Assembly: GCF_028657195.3 (NCBI RefSeq)
Contig: NZ_JANCPR020000069.1
Coordinates: forward strand, 1-41,707
From: Streptomyces iconiensis
GTDB lineage: Bacteria > Actinomycetota > Actinomycetes > Streptomycetales > Streptomycetaceae
Reading direction: 5' to 3'
Length of the DNA: 41,707 nucleotides
Numbering within the stretch: position 1 is the first letter of the stretch; each line of letters starts with the position of its first letter. Below the pieces are notes generated by a model that saw only the letters and a list, made by a program, of their open reading frames with translations, searched no databases and was not told the DNA's origin. Of this stretch, positions 23,260 through 33,314 are shown piece by piece. The position numbers and the translations under genes are program-made.

Positions 23260-26200
23260 CCTGGTGGGCACGGCCGAGATCCGCGTCGACATGAACACGC
23301 GGGATGCCGCGCGCTCGATCCGCGCCATGGTCTCCCGCTCCGACGGCCCACTACGCACGTTCAAGGACCGCATCGGCGACGTCGGCCAAGAGTTGGAACG
23401 CGTCCGCGCCGTCGCCCGCGACATCACCATCACCGCCGACCTCGACAACCGACTGACCGCCGGCGCCACCGCCGTACGCGACGCCGTCAACGACCTTCAA
23501 CGCCTCGGCCCGGTCCGCATCCCGGCCGAGATCGACGATGACACCGGTCCCGGAATGGGGAGGGTCCGCGCCTCCGTCGATCGCCTCCGGCAGCTCGGCG
23601 CCGTACGCATCCCCGCCGTCCTCGACGACGTCACCGCAGCCGGTGCCACCGCTGTCCGCAGCACCGTCGCCCGACTTCAGGGCCTGGGACCGGTCACGGT
23701 CCCCGTACAGGTCGACGATGACACGGGCGCGGGGGCTGCTGCGGTGCGGGCGGCGGTCGCGCGGCTGGAGGGCCTGGGGCCGATCCGCATCGCGGTCGAT
23801 GTCGATGCGCGGGCGGCAGACCTCGCGTCGGCTGCGCAGGCGATGGGCACGCTGCAACAGCGCGCCACCACCACCTCGCGGGCACTGACGTCGCTGGCGA
23901 CACGGGCGACTGCTGCCGCTGCCGCGCTCACCGCCGTCAAGGAGGCGGCTCAGGATGCCGGCCGGGCGCTGCGTACGCTGCGCGGCCGGGTCCAGGCGGC
24001 GGCTGACGCCATGGGCAACCTGCGCACCAGCGCAGCCGCCGCGGCGACCACCCTGCGCACCATCACCAACCGAGCCGACGGCGCCAACCAGCGCCTAGGA
24101 GATCTGGGCGGCAGCACGCGGACGCTGCGCTCGGACATGGACGACCTGGACGGCAGCCTCACCCGGGTCGGCGGCCGGCTGGGCGGCCTGCGCGGCAGGC
24201 TCGGCACGTTGGGCAACTCCGCCGGTGGTGCGGGCGACCGCATGAAGGACGTAACCGGCGCCCTCATGTCCCTCGGGTTGGCCGCGATCCCGGTGGCCGC
24301 GTCGATAGCCCCGATCGCAGCGGCAGCAGGTGCGGCCGGGCTGGCCGTGGCGGCCTTCGGGGCGGCGGCTGCGGGGCAGGTAGCGGCGCTGTCGAAGGCG
24401 TCTGAGGCGGAGACCAAGTACAAGGACGCGGTCAAGGAACACGGGCGCACCTCCCAGCAGGCGGCAGAGGCGTCGTCTGCGTACGCGCGGACCATGTCGC
24501 AGTTGCCGGCGCCGACGCGTACGGCTGCGGCGGCGCTGTCCTCGTTGAAGGCCACGTACACCGGGTGGTCGAACGCCCTCGCGCGCGACACGATGCCCGT
24601 GTTCACGCGCGGGTTGCAGACGGTCAGTGCCGTACTGCCGAAGCTGAACCCGCTGGTGCGTACGGCGGCGGCCGGCTTCAACCGGCTGATCACGATCGCG
24701 GCTGGTGGTATCGCGTCGCCGGGCATGGACGCACTGATCCAGAAGGTCAACACCCTGGCGGGCGGGGCGCTTCGGCGCGCGACGGACGGCCTGTTGTCCT
24801 TCATCCGCTCCGCGCAGTCCGGGGCCGTCGGCGGAAACGTTACTGCGTTCATGGCGTACGCGCGGGCGAACGGGCCGCTGGTCGGCGAGACGCTGAGGAA
24901 TCTGGGCAGCGTCCTGATGAAGCTGCTCTCGGCCGCTGCGGACGCTGGTGTCGGCATGCTGAGTGTGGTCAACGCGTTCGCCAGCCTGGTCAACGCCATC
25001 CCACAGGGCCTGTTGTCGAATCTCGTGCAGGTCTACGTCGCCTTCCGGCTGATCAAGCTCGCGGGGGTGGGCATGGTCGCGATGAACGCGGGGCTCGCCG
25101 CGGTGGCCGGGCACATCACGGCGATGCGTACGGCGGCGGCTGGGGCGACGGGCCGGATGGCGTCGCTGCGTGCGGGACTGGCCGCGATGCCCGGCGGCGC
25201 CAAGTTCGCACTGGCGGCGATCGGCGTCGCGGTGCTGACGGTCGGCATCTCCAAGCTGGTCAGCAAGTTGGATGAGGCGCCACCGTCGGCGGAAAAGCTC
25301 AGCCAGTCGATGGTCAAGTTCGCCCGCACAGGGCGGATCGGCGGGGAGGCGGCGCGCGCGTTCGGCAAGGACTTGGGCGGGTTCGGCGACGCGGTCGCAC
25401 GGGTCGGTCACCCGAGCGTGATGGAGCGGATCAAGGACGTCGGCCACACGATCGTGACCCTCGGCATGGACACGGAGGCCGGGCTCGACAAGGCGCAGAA
25501 GGGCACGCAGGCCGTCGACAAGTCCTTGGCTGACCTGGTGTCCAAGGGGCACAGCGACATCGCGGCGGTGGCGTTCCGCCGGTACGCGAAAGCAGCGGAG
25601 AAGGGCGGCACGTCCACCGACAAGCTGCGCGGGATGCTGCCGAAGTACAAGGAGGCACTGGCCAACGCCAAGATGGAGCAGGAACTCGTCGCGCAGAGCA
25701 TGGGCCTGTTCGGCTCCCAGGCCATGAAGACCAAGAACAAGCTGGAGGCGCAGAAAGCCTCGGCGGACGGGTTGCGGCAGGCGATCCAGGCGTTGAACGA
25801 CGTCAACCGCGCTGGGTTGGGCGGGATGATCGGTTTCGAGGCGGCGATCGATGCGGCGACGAAAGCCGCGAAGGACAACGCCGGCGCGTTGTCGATGTCC
25901 GGCGGGCGGCTCAACCTCAACTCGGAGAAGGCCCGTGCTGGCGCGACCGCGCTGAACGATCTCGCGCAGAAGACGGACGAGGCGGCGGGCAGCGCACGGG
26001 AGTCGGGCAAGTCGTGGAGCACCGTGTCCGGGATCTACGAGCGGGGCCGTCAGGCGCTGGTCCGCAACGCGATGCAGATGGGGCTGACGCGGGCTGAGGC
26101 GACGAAGCTGGCCGGGCAGATCCTGAAGATCCCCAACAAGAAGACGACGCTCAAGGGCGACGTCACCGACCTCTCCAGCAAGATCGCCAAGGCGAAAGCG

Positions 26201-27154
26201 CAGCTCTCCGACAAGAACATCCCCAAGGAGAAACGGGCCAAGCTCACTGCCGACATCAAGCGCTGGAACAACCAGCTCGCCGTGGCAAAAGCGCGCCTAC
26301 TGATGACGCCGACGAAGCGGGAGGCGAAGCTCACCGGCAACATCAAGGACTGGCGCGCGAAGATCGCGGCGGCGGAGAAGCAGCTCAAGACCGCCAAGGG
26401 GACGAAGCGCGCCAAGCTGACCGGTGACATCAAGGACTGGAAGGCGAAGGTCTCGGCTGCTGAGCGGCAGTTGAAGAGGGCCAAGGCCACCAAGACGGCG
26501 AAATTGTCGGCCAACATCCGCGACTGGACCTCCAAGTTGGAGGCCGCCAAACGGCGGCTCAAGTCGGTCCCAGCATCGAAGCGTTCCGCGCTGCGCGCCA
26601 CCATCGCTGACCTGCAATCAAAGGTGTCCGCAGCCAAGCGCGCCATCAACTCGGTCAAGGGGAAGACCGTCACCATCCGCACGAATTACGTCACCTCGCG
26701 GAAAGCCACCAAGGGCGCAACCTTCGGGCAGGGCGGCAGCTACTACCAGAAGAACGCGCGAGGCGGTCCAATTCGCCGACTCGCAAGCGGCGGCCCGGTC
26801 CAGGGCTTCCCCGGCGGCGGGCTCCTCCGGGGGCCGGGCACTGGCACCAGCGACAGCATTCCGCTGCTGGGCTCGGCTGGCGAGTACATGGTGAAGGCGC
26901 GCGCCGTCGACAAGTACGGCGAGCCGTTCATGGAGTCCATCAACTCGATGCAGTTGCCCGTTGGTACGGCGACGAGCGCCGGCCGGTCGGCAGGACGGGG
27001 CGGGGCATCCACGGTCGTCAACAACTATTACAACGTCCAGTTCACCAACGAGGGCCCGATCGGCTCTCAGCAGGAGCTGGACGACTGGCTGACCAGCAGC
27101 ATGGACCGACTCAAGCAACAGCGGCGTCTTCCGATAGCGGTGGGTGGTCGCTGA
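23252..27154 (+). CDS. tape measure protein
   Basis: 1300 residues; sets tail length and is injected with the DNA. Residues ~62-185 hold four ~30-residue repeats (pattern AGATAVR-x3-V-x-RLQ-x-LGP, then strand and DD). Residues ~185-330 are coiled helix, and ~350-385 are hydrophobic (AAIPVAASIAPIAAAAGAAG). Residues ~961-1145 hold about six 29-residue repeats with the core AKLTG-x-IKDW-x-AK and AAE-x-QLK. The C-terminus has Gly-rich GGPIRRLASGGPVQG and SDSIPLLGSAGEYMVKARAV, typical of actinophage tape measures. Overlaps both neighbours. At the usual ~1.5 Angstrom per residue the tail would be about 190-200 nm (inference). Confidence 0.94.
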   Translation: MPDLVGTAEIRVDMNTRDAARSIRAMVSRSDGPLRTFKDRIGDVGQELERVRAVARDITITADLDNRLTAGATAVRDAVNDLQRLGPVRIPAEIDDDTGPGMGRVRASVDRLRQLGAVRIPAVLDDVTAAGATAVRSTVARLQGLGPVTVPVQVDDDTGAGAAAVRAAVARLEGLGPIRIAVDVDARAADLASAAQAMGTLQQRATTTSRALTSLATRATAAAAALTAVKEAAQDAGRALRTLRGRVQAAADAMGNLRTSAAAAATTLRTITNRADGANQRLGDLGGSTRTLRSDMDDLDGSLTRVGGRLGGLRGRLGTLGNSAGGAGDRMKDVTGALMSLGLAAIPVAASIAPIAAAAGAAGLAVAAFGAAAAGQVAALSKASEAETKYKDAVKEHGRTSQQAAEASSAYARTMSQLPAPTRTAAAALSSLKATYTGWSNALARDTMPVFTRGLQTVSAVLPKLNPLVRTAAAGFNRLITIAAGGIASPGMDALIQKVNTLAGGALRRATDGLLSFIRSAQSGAVGGNVTAFMAYARANGPLVGETLRNLGSVLMKLLSAAADAGVGMLSVVNAFASLVNAIPQGLLSNLVQVYVAFRLIKLAGVGMVAMNAGLAAVAGHITAMRTAAAGATGRMASLRAGLAAMPGGAKFALAAIGVAVLTVGISKLVSKLDEAPPSAEKLSQSMVKFARTGRIGGEAARAFGKDLGGFGDAVARVGHPSVMERIKDVGHTIVTLGMDTEAGLDKAQKGTQAVDKSLADLVSKGHSDIAAVAFRRYAKAAEKGGTSTDKLRGMLPKYKEALANAKMEQELVAQSMGLFGSQAMKTKNKLEAQKASADGLRQAIQALNDVNRAGLGGMIGFEAAIDAATKAAKDNAGALSMSGGRLNLNSEKARAGATALNDLAQKTDEAAGSARESGKSWSTVSGIYERGRQALVRNAMQMGLTRAEATKLAGQILKIPNKKTTLKGDVTDLSSKIAKAKAQLSDKNIPKEKRAKLTADIKRWNNQLAVAKARLLMTPTKREAKLTGNIKDWRAKIAAAEKQLKTAKGTKRAKLTGDIKDWKAKVSAAERQLKRAKATKTAKLSANIRDWTSKLEAAKRRLKSVPASKRSALRATIADLQSKVSAAKRAINSVKGKTVTIRTNYVTSRKATKGATFGQGGSYYQKNARGGPIRRLASGGPVQGFPGGGLLRGPGTGTSDSIPLLGSAGEYMVKARAVDKYGEPFMESINSMQLPVGTATSAGRSAGRGGASTVVNNYYNVQFTNEGPIGSQQELDDWLTSSMDRLKQQRRLPIAVGGR

Positions 27155-30100
27155 TGGCCAGGTTGTGGACGTGCGGCTTCGAACTTCAGTCGCTGGCGCC
27201 TGAGGTCGAGGTCATGTCCCTCACCGGGACCGGGTCGATCAGCACGACGATCCACCGCGAGGGCGCCGCGAGCTTCCGCTCGAACCCCGCAGCGGCGACG
27301 GGCTTCATCGAGAACCGGCTCGATGCGAGCGGCATCAACGCCAGGACCTTCCACCGCTTCTACCTGTACATCGCGGCACTGCCCTCGGCCACGACGACCG
27401 TCTACTCCCTGGGGCAGAGCGGGTACTTCCCGGTTCACGTCCGCGTCACCCCCGCCGGGATGCTCCAGCTCCGCGACAACCAGAACACCGTCGACGTAGG
27501 CACCGCGAGCGCGCCGTTGGCGACCGGCCGCTGGTACCGCGTCGAGATCGACGCAGCCGAGTCCGGCGCCATCGCCACCCCCCGCAACGTCGTGGGCTAT
27601 CTCGATGGCGTCAACTTCTCCGGCACCGCGAGCATCGCCGGGTCCACCGGCTTCAGTCGCATCCGCGCCGGCGTACAGACCACCGCGACCGTCGACCTCC
27701 ACATCGACGACATCGCGATCAACACCACCACCGGCACAGCACAGAACGGCCTGCCAGGGCCGGGCTCTGTCGTCCACCTCCACCCCGACAGCGCCGGAGA
27801 CGCCAACGGCTGGGCCACCGCCGTCGGCGGCACGGCTGGGGCGGCGAACAACTACACGAGGGTCTCCGAGGCCACGCCGGACGACACCACCAGCTACAAC
27901 CAGACCACCGCCGCGGGCACGACCACGATCGACGACTACAACCTCCAGACCGCCGCCTCCGCAGGCATCGGCGCGAACGACACGATCAACCTCGTCGCCG
28001 TCGGCGGACGGGTCGGCTCCAACGCGGTCACCGCGGCGTCGCTCGTCTACCGGCTCAAGAGCCAGCCGGCCGGGGCCACGGTCGAATCCGGCTCGGTGTC
28101 CGTCGCGCTGAACGGCTGGGCCACCCACAAGGCCGCGGCTCCGTACCTGCCACAGCTCACCTCGTACACCAACCCCCAGACCGGCGGCGCCTGGACTCCG
28201 GCGCTGCTGGACACTGCGCAGATCGGTGTACGTGGCGACGTCTCCCAGGCCACCCAGCGGCGCGTCAGCACGCTGTGGGCGCTGGTCGAGTTCGTGCCCT
28301 CGCCAGGCGCCCCGCTCGCCAGCCTGGTCGACGACTTCGAGGACGGCACCGTCGACCCGGTGAAATGGTCCGGCTCGTACGGCACGTACAGCGAGACCGG
28401 CGGCCGGGCCCGCGTCGCCTGCGACACCGGATACAGCGCCGTCGCCTCGGCTCCGGCCTACCACCTGCGCGACAGCCATGCCCGCTGTCGTCTGTATCCG
28501 CCGGCGGCAGGCGGCGCCGTCGCGGAGGCATGGGCTCAGCTACTCATCACTACGCAGACCCTGGGTACCGACGCGGTCATCGAGGTCAACTCGGTCGGCG
28601 GGAGCCTCGGGATACAGATGCGCTCGGGCTATGCGGACCCGGACGCTGTCTCACTTCCATATGACCCGGTCGCGCACGCGTGGGTGCAGATCCGTGAGAC
28701 GGCCGGCTCCTTGTACTGGGAGACCTCCGCCGATGGTCTCGCGTGGACGGTGAGGCGTACGGACTCGTCGCCGGCGTGGGTGGCCAACGGCTACCTGCAA
28801 GTGCAGTTGATCTCTCATCGTGATGGCGGTGTCGCCGACGTCGCCGAGTACGAGAGCTTCAACATCACGCCTGTGGCGCCGGGGACAGGGATCCCGCTGG
28901 CTGAGTTGGCCGATGACTGCTCCTCGCCGGTCGTGGACACGGCGCGCTGGCCGGACAACTACAACGAAGCACCCGGCGGGCCGCTGCCTGATCAGCCGGA
29001 TGGCCGGGCGCGGGTGCCGTGTACGGCAGGGGCGTTCGCAGCGTTCGCCTCGGCTGAGGACTACACGCTGGCTGGGTCGCACGCGGCGGTGCAGGTGGTG
29101 CCTGCGGAGCGTGCGGGTGCGGTCGGGGATGTGTTCACGCAGCTCATCATCCGCAGCTCGGTGGTGGGCACACAGGTCGTGTTCGAGGTCAACGCGTCCA
29201 CGAATCTCCTGCTGATGGTGATCCACGTCGGCTACATCGACGAGGTCGGCGCGTCCATCCCGTACGACCCGGTTGAGCACGCGTGGCTCCGTGTCCGCGA
29301 GGACGCCGGGACTCTGTACTGGGAGACCAGCGCGGACGGCCGGGCGTGGACGGTGCGGCACTCCGTGGCCTCCCCACCGTGGGTATCCGCTGGGAACCTC
29401 GCGTTGCAGCTGCTCGCCTACCGGGACGACGGCTCGGGCAACTACGCGTACTTCGACAACGTCAACGTCACCCCGACTCTGGCCGATGGCTACTTCGTCG
29501 GCGTCGACTGGGCCAGCAGCGGCGCCTTCGACGGCGAGCACGACGACGTCACCTCGCAGGTCCTCGCCCGGAACCCGGTCAGCTTCTCCTACGGCCGCGA
29601 CCAATCCCGCCAGCTCGCACCGCCGGCCATCGGCAGTCTCAGCTTCTCCGTGTGCAACGCAGAGCGGATCTACTCCCCGGAGAACCCTGACAGCCCACTC
29701 GCGGACGACCTCTCGCCCGCCTCCCCGATCCGCGTGGACGTCACCCTCGACGACGTCGTCTACCCACTGATGCGAGGGCGGGTCGACGACTTCGAGGTCC
29801 ACCCCGACCGCACCGACCGCTCCGTGGACATCACCGGCCTCGACGACCTCAGCCTGCTCCAGACCGACATCAGCACCGAGGTCTACGAAGCGCGCCGCAC
29901 CGGCTTTCTGATCGGGGTCATCCTCGACTCGGTCGGCTGGACCGCCCCGCGCGACCTCGACCTCGGCGCCACCCACGTGCCGTGGTGGTGGGCCGAGGGC
30001 AAGGACGCGTTCACCGCGTTGACTGAACTCCTCGATTCCGAGGGACCGCCGAGCATCGCGTACGTCGCTCCGGACGGGACGTTCACCTACCGCGACCGGC

Positions 30101-31068
30101 ACCACCGCCTCCTGCGCGAGAACTCCCTCATCCCGCAAGCGACGTTCGCCGCCCGTCTGGTCGACTGCGAGTCCCCGCCCGTCAGCGGCTTCTCCTACCT
30201 GCCGCCGTTCGAGTACAGCCACGGCTGGCGCGACATCATCAACGACGCCACCTTCGACATCGAAGAACGGCGGCCCGACGAGCCCAGCGTCGTATGGGAG
30301 TCCGACGACACCATCAGCCTCACCATCGGCCAGTCCACCCAGGTCCACATCCAGACCTCGGACCCCGTCCGCGACGTCCTGGACCTCGTGCCCGGCACCG
30401 ACATCATCTACAGCGGACCCGGCGTCATCACCTCCACAGTCTCCCGCCGCGCCGGACAGGCCATCACCGTCAACCTCATGGCGCACGGCGGGCCAGTGAC
30501 CATCACCCGCCTTCAGGTCCGGGCGCAGCCCATACCCGTGGTGCGCACCGTGCAGGTGACGGCTGAGGACGCGGTCAGCATCCAGCAGCACCGCAGGCGT
30601 ACGTACCCGGAGAGCGCCCCGTGGGCAGGACAGCACGACGCGTATGCGATCGCGCAGCTCCTGTTCGCGCAGTACGCGCAGCGCCGGCCGACCGTGCAGC
30701 TGCACCTCGTCTCGGCCGACCGCGATCACCTGCTCCAGATCCTGACCAGGGGCATCTCCGACCTGATCACCATCAAGAACGGTGAGCTGGGCCTGGACGC
30801 CGACTTCCACATCGAGCGGGTGCAGCACACGCTGCGCCGCATGCGCGACGGTGACCCCGACTGCGGGGCCGGGCCGGTGCATTACGCGGTCCTCGGCTGC
30901 GAGCGCTACGGACAGCAGTACGCCGCCAACCCCTTCACCTTCGACAAGGTCGGCGCGGGCTTCGACGACGGCGTGTTCGACCCCATCGCCACCGACGACC
31001 CCAGCCGGATCTTCATCTTCGACCACCCCGTGCAGGGCTGTTTCGACGTGGGCGTGTTCGCCACGTGA
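27154..31068 (+). CDS. large minor tail / tail-tip protein with tandem duplicated domain
   Basis: 1304 residues. The N-terminus (1-~195) is a concanavalin/LamG-like domain (FRSNPAAATGFIENRL, TFHRFYLYIAALPS), followed by a second beta region. Residues ~390-580 and ~584-778 are two copies of one ~194-residue domain; both contain PYDPV-x-HAW, then LYWETSADG-x-AWTVR. From ~780 (YFVGVDWASSGAFDGEHDDVT) a baseplate-hub-like part follows, with VYPLMRGRVDDFEVHPD and later GPPSIAYVAPDGTFTYRDRH, resembling the Tal/Dit-type assembly. It probably forms the tip and binds host surface glycans through the duplicated domains. The start shares one base with the tape measure stop. Confidence 0.82.
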   Translation: MARLWTCGFELQSLAPEVEVMSLTGTGSISTTIHREGAASFRSNPAAATGFIENRLDASGINARTFHRFYLYIAALPSATTTVYSLGQSGYFPVHVRVTPAGMLQLRDNQNTVDVGTASAPLATGRWYRVEIDAAESGAIATPRNVVGYLDGVNFSGTASIAGSTGFSRIRAGVQTTATVDLHIDDIAINTTTGTAQNGLPGPGSVVHLHPDSAGDANGWATAVGGTAGAANNYTRVSEATPDDTTSYNQTTAAGTTTIDDYNLQTAASAGIGANDTINLVAVGGRVGSNAVTAASLVYRLKSQPAGATVESGSVSVALNGWATHKAAAPYLPQLTSYTNPQTGGAWTPALLDTAQIGVRGDVSQATQRRVSTLWALVEFVPSPGAPLASLVDDFEDGTVDPVKWSGSYGTYSETGGRARVACDTGYSAVASAPAYHLRDSHARCRLYPPAAGGAVAEAWAQLLITTQTLGTDAVIEVNSVGGSLGIQMRSGYADPDAVSLPYDPVAHAWVQIRETAGSLYWETSADGLAWTVRRTDSSPAWVANGYLQVQLISHRDGGVADVAEYESFNITPVAPGTGIPLAELADDCSSPVVDTARWPDNYNEAPGGPLPDQPDGRARVPCTAGAFAAFASAEDYTLAGSHAAVQVVPAERAGAVGDVFTQLIIRSSVVGTQVVFEVNASTNLLLMVIHVGYIDEVGASIPYDPVEHAWLRVREDAGTLYWETSADGRAWTVRHSVASPPWVSAGNLALQLLAYRDDGSGNYAYFDNVNVTPTLADGYFVGVDWASSGAFDGEHDDVTSQVLARNPVSFSYGRDQSRQLAPPAIGSLSFSVCNAERIYSPENPDSPLADDLSPASPIRVDVTLDDVVYPLMRGRVDDFEVHPDRTDRSVDITGLDDLSLLQTDISTEVYEARRTGFLIGVILDSVGWTAPRDLDLGATHVPWWWAEGKDAFTALTELLDSEGPPSIAYVAPDGTFTYRDRHHRLLRENSLIPQATFAARLVDCESPPVSGFSYLPPFEYSHGWRDIINDATFDIEERRPDEPSVVWESDDTISLTIGQSTQVHIQTSDPVRDVLDLVPGTDIIYSGPGVITSTVSRRAGQAITVNLMAHGGPVTITRLQVRAQPIPVVRTVQVTAEDAVSIQQHRRRTYPESAPWAGQHDAYAIAQLLFAQYAQRRPTVQLHLVSADRDHLLQILTRGISDLITIKNGELGLDADFHIERVQHTLRRMRDGDPDCGAGPVHYAVLGCERYGQQYAANPFTFDKVGAGFDDGVFDPIATDDPSRIFIFDHPVQGCFDVGVFAT

Positions 31069-31076
31069 GGAGAGAA

Positions 31077-31469
31077 ATGGATATCACCCAGCTCGCGACA
31101 CTGGCGCGGGCCTACGTCTACAGCGGGGACTGGGTCGCCGACTGCCCCCGGCCCGGCTGCGCGAACACCGAGCACGTCTACGGCCGGCTCAATAGGCGCG
31201 ACCCGCGCAGCCCGCGCGTGGTCCAGTTGCCCGCGTTCTCGTGCAGTTACTGCCACATGGACGCGATCATCGACTGGCCGCAGCACATGACCGAGATCAT
31301 GGCCGTGCTCGCGCTGCGGCCCGTGCCGAGCACCCGCAACTGGTACCCCGAGCAGCACGAGACCGCGGTACGGTTCGGCATCCCTCACGGGCAGAGCGCG
31401 CAGCAGCTGCGCGATGAGAACGCCGCGCACGACGTCGAGCCGGGCCCGACTCTTCAGGGGGTGGGCTGA
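31077..31469 (+). CDS. zinc-ribbon-like tail-region protein (130 aa)
   Basis: Small protein with a CxxxxC pair (DCPRPGCAN) and a CxxC pair (FSCSYCHMDA), fitting a zinc ribbon. The segment IIDWPQHMTEIMAVL follows. Similar small proteins appear after the tail-tip gene in actinophages; function unknown. AGGAG at 31068-31072 lies between the in-frame GTG 31065 and ATG 31077, so ATG is the likely start. Confidence 0.68.
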   Translation: MDITQLATLARAYVYSGDWVADCPRPGCANTEHVYGRLNRRDPRSPRVVQLPAFSCSYCHMDAIIDWPQHMTEIMAVLALRPVPSTRNWYPEQHETAVRFGIPHGQSAQQLRDENAAHDVEPGPTLQGVG

Positions 31470-31470
31470 G

Positions 31471-32022
31471 ATGGCGTGGTCAGCGCCCATGACAGCCGTG
31501 GCGGGCTCAGTGTTCACGGCGGCCCAGTTCAACCAGTTCCTGCGCGACAACCTCAACGAGACCGCCGTCGCCAAGGCCACCGCTTCGGGTAGCCACTTCG
31601 TCGCCACGGGCATCAACTCCCTTGCGGAGCGCCGGGCCGACAGCAGCATCGATCTCGCGTCCGGCACCACCACCGCCACCTCCTTCGGGGACCTCAACGC
31701 CCCTGCGAGCGCCGGGCCCACGGTGACCGTGGAGACGGGGCCGATGGCAATGGTCTTCGTCCACGCGACCCTTCAAAATTCCGGCGCCGGCAGCAGCCGC
31801 ATGGGCTATGACGTGGGTGGCGCCTCCAGCTTGGCCGCCGCCGACAACAGGGCGGTGGGCTTTTTCGGGCTGGCTGACGGGGCGCTGATCGCCACCACGA
31901 TGGCACTGCACACGGCCGGCACCGGCCTCACACCCGGCACGAACACTTTCGTGGCCAAGTACCGCGTCAGCTCCGGCACCGGGACTTTCTCCTCGCGTCG
32001 CCTGACCGTCTTCCCCCTGTAG
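31471..32022 (+). CDS. minor tail protein, fibre/collar-like (183 aa)
   Basis: The N-terminus MAWSAPMTAVAGSVFTAAQF followed by NQFLRDNLNET is a common start of actinophage minor tail proteins. The rest is a beta-rich domain (MAMVFVHATLQNSG, AVGFFGLADGALI, KYRVSSGTGTFSSRRLTVFPL). It is probably part of the tail tip or a side fibre. It lies one base after the previous stop. Confidence 0.68.
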   Translation: MAWSAPMTAVAGSVFTAAQFNQFLRDNLNETAVAKATASGSHFVATGINSLAERRADSSIDLASGTTTATSFGDLNAPASAGPTVTVETGPMAMVFVHATLQNSGAGSSRMGYDVGGASSLAAADNRAVGFFGLADGALIATTMALHTAGTGLTPGTNTFVAKYRVSSGTGTFSSRRLTVFPL

Positions 32023-32033
32023 GAGGTCCATGT

Positions 32034-32510
32034 ATGCCTGTCCACGTCTGCTCACTGATCAACAATGAGCCGCAGACCGTCCCCGGCGGCGGCGCCTACT
32101 ACCCGCTGCACTTCCCCTTCGGTACGGGCGAGTCGGCCGACGAACACGTCATGCACCAGATGGCGCAGCCCGACGGGCATCAGATCGACAACTGGCGTAC
32201 CGACGACCGGGCCGGTCTGATCTGGCCCACGGTCGATGGGTGGGGCTCGCTGACCGCCAACATCCATTGGGAGGCCGGGGACTACTCGGAGTTGAGGGAC
32301 CGGTTCGTTCGGGATCCGCTCGGCCTGTCCACCGGGGCGGATACGACGGCGACGGATCACCGGGCGCCGTCGTACGGGATGCAGTGCTTCACCAAGCACC
32401 ACGCCATCTTCGTGCATCCGGGGACGCCGATCGCGCTGTACGTCGCGCACACCGACCACGTCCCACGCCGGGTGATGCACGCCCAGTTCAAGCTCGCCAT
32501 CCACACCTGA
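32034..32510 (+). CDS. tail-associated hypothetical protein (158 aa)
   Basis: Not recognised. Contains HFPFGTGESADEHVMHQM, GLIWPTVDGWGSLTANIHWE and several His residues in KHHAIFVHPGTPIALYVAHTDH. The pattern is beta-rich, and it may be a virion surface protein given its place between the minor tail and endolysin genes. GGAGG at 32022-32026 lies seven bases before ATG 32034; an ATG at 32030 is out of frame. Confidence 0.6.
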   Translation: MPVHVCSLINNEPQTVPGGGAYYPLHFPFGTGESADEHVMHQMAQPDGHQIDNWRTDDRAGLIWPTVDGWGSLTANIHWEAGDYSELRDRFVRDPLGLSTGADTTATDHRAPSYGMQCFTKHHAIFVHPGTPIALYVAHTDHVPRRVMHAQFKLAIHT

Positions 32511-32521
32511 CGGAGGACCCG

Positions 32522-33307
32522 ATGGCCACACCCCTCACCGCCGCGAAGTTCCTCGCCGCACTCAAGGCCGAGGGCATCGCCGTCGTCGAGCACGACGGCT
32601 GGCGCACCCACACCCGCACCGCCAAAAGCCGCCCCTGGGGCCCCGTCCACGGCGTCATGCTCCACCACACCGGACCCGGCACCGAGAAGGGCCTCATCGA
32701 CCTGTGCCGACGCGGCAGAGCCGACCTGCCCGGCCCCCTCGTACCCGGTGTCATCACCAAGAGCGGCACCGTCCACCTCGTCGGCTACGGCCGCTGCAAC
32801 CACGCCGGATCCGGCGACGACGACGTCCTGCGAGCTGTCATCGCCGAGTCTGCGCTGCCCCGCCCGAACGAGCAGACCACAGACGGCAACGCGCGCTTCT
32901 ACGGCTTCGAGGCGATCAACAAGGGCGACGGCAAGGACCCATGGCCCGACGCCCAGCGCGACGCCATGGTCCGCGTCTCCGCCGCCCTGCTCCGTGCCCA
33001 CGCCTGGGGCGGTGACGGCAAGACCAGCGTGATCGCGCACAAGGAATGGACCAACCAGAAGCCGGACCCGCGCACTTCCCCGGGCGGCGCCGACGTGAGC
33101 ATGGCCGCGATCCGCGCCCTGGTGGCCGAGCGGCTCACCCACCCCGCCGCATGGTCACCGGGCGGCGCGACGCACACCGTCGTGCCCGGCGAGACGCTCT
33201 CCTCCATCGCCCGCGACCACGGCACCGCCTGGCTCAAGCTCGCCCAGCTCAACGGCCTCAAGACCCCGTACCGGATCTACCCCGGCAACACCATCAAGCT
33301 GAAGTGA
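32522..33307 (+). CDS. endolysin: N-acetylmuramoyl-L-alanine amidase with LysM
   Basis: 261 residues, the peptidoglycan hydrolase for host lysis. Residues ~38-195 are an Amidase_2/PGRP-type domain: GVMLHHTGPG with His48-His49 as zinc ligand region, FYGFEAINKGDG, and AHKEWTNQKPDP with the late His and Lys typical of this family. Residues ~217-261 are one LysM repeat (HTVVPGETLSSIARDHG to YRIYPGNTIKLK) that binds the cell wall. No signal peptide, so release depends on the holin next door. GGAGG lies five bases upstream of ATG 32522. Confidence 0.93.
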   Translation: MATPLTAAKFLAALKAEGIAVVEHDGWRTHTRTAKSRPWGPVHGVMLHHTGPGTEKGLIDLCRRGRADLPGPLVPGVITKSGTVHLVGYGRCNHAGSGDDDVLRAVIAESALPRPNEQTTDGNARFYGFEAINKGDGKDPWPDAQRDAMVRVSAALLRAHAWGGDGKTSVIAHKEWTNQKPDPRTSPGGADVSMAAIRALVAERLTHPAAWSPGGATHTVVPGETLSSIARDHGTAWLKLAQLNGLKTPYRIYPGNTIKLK

Positions 33308-33314
33308 GGACCCC

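Noticed and set aside
26137..26690. Direct repeats in the DNA of the tape measure considered as a CRISPR-like array
   Set aside because: The 87-base units are coding repeats in frame with degenerate DNA and no spacers.
31065..31076. GTG 31065 as start of the zinc-ribbon gene
   Set aside because: The AGGAG site lies between it and ATG 31077, so it cannot serve the GTG.
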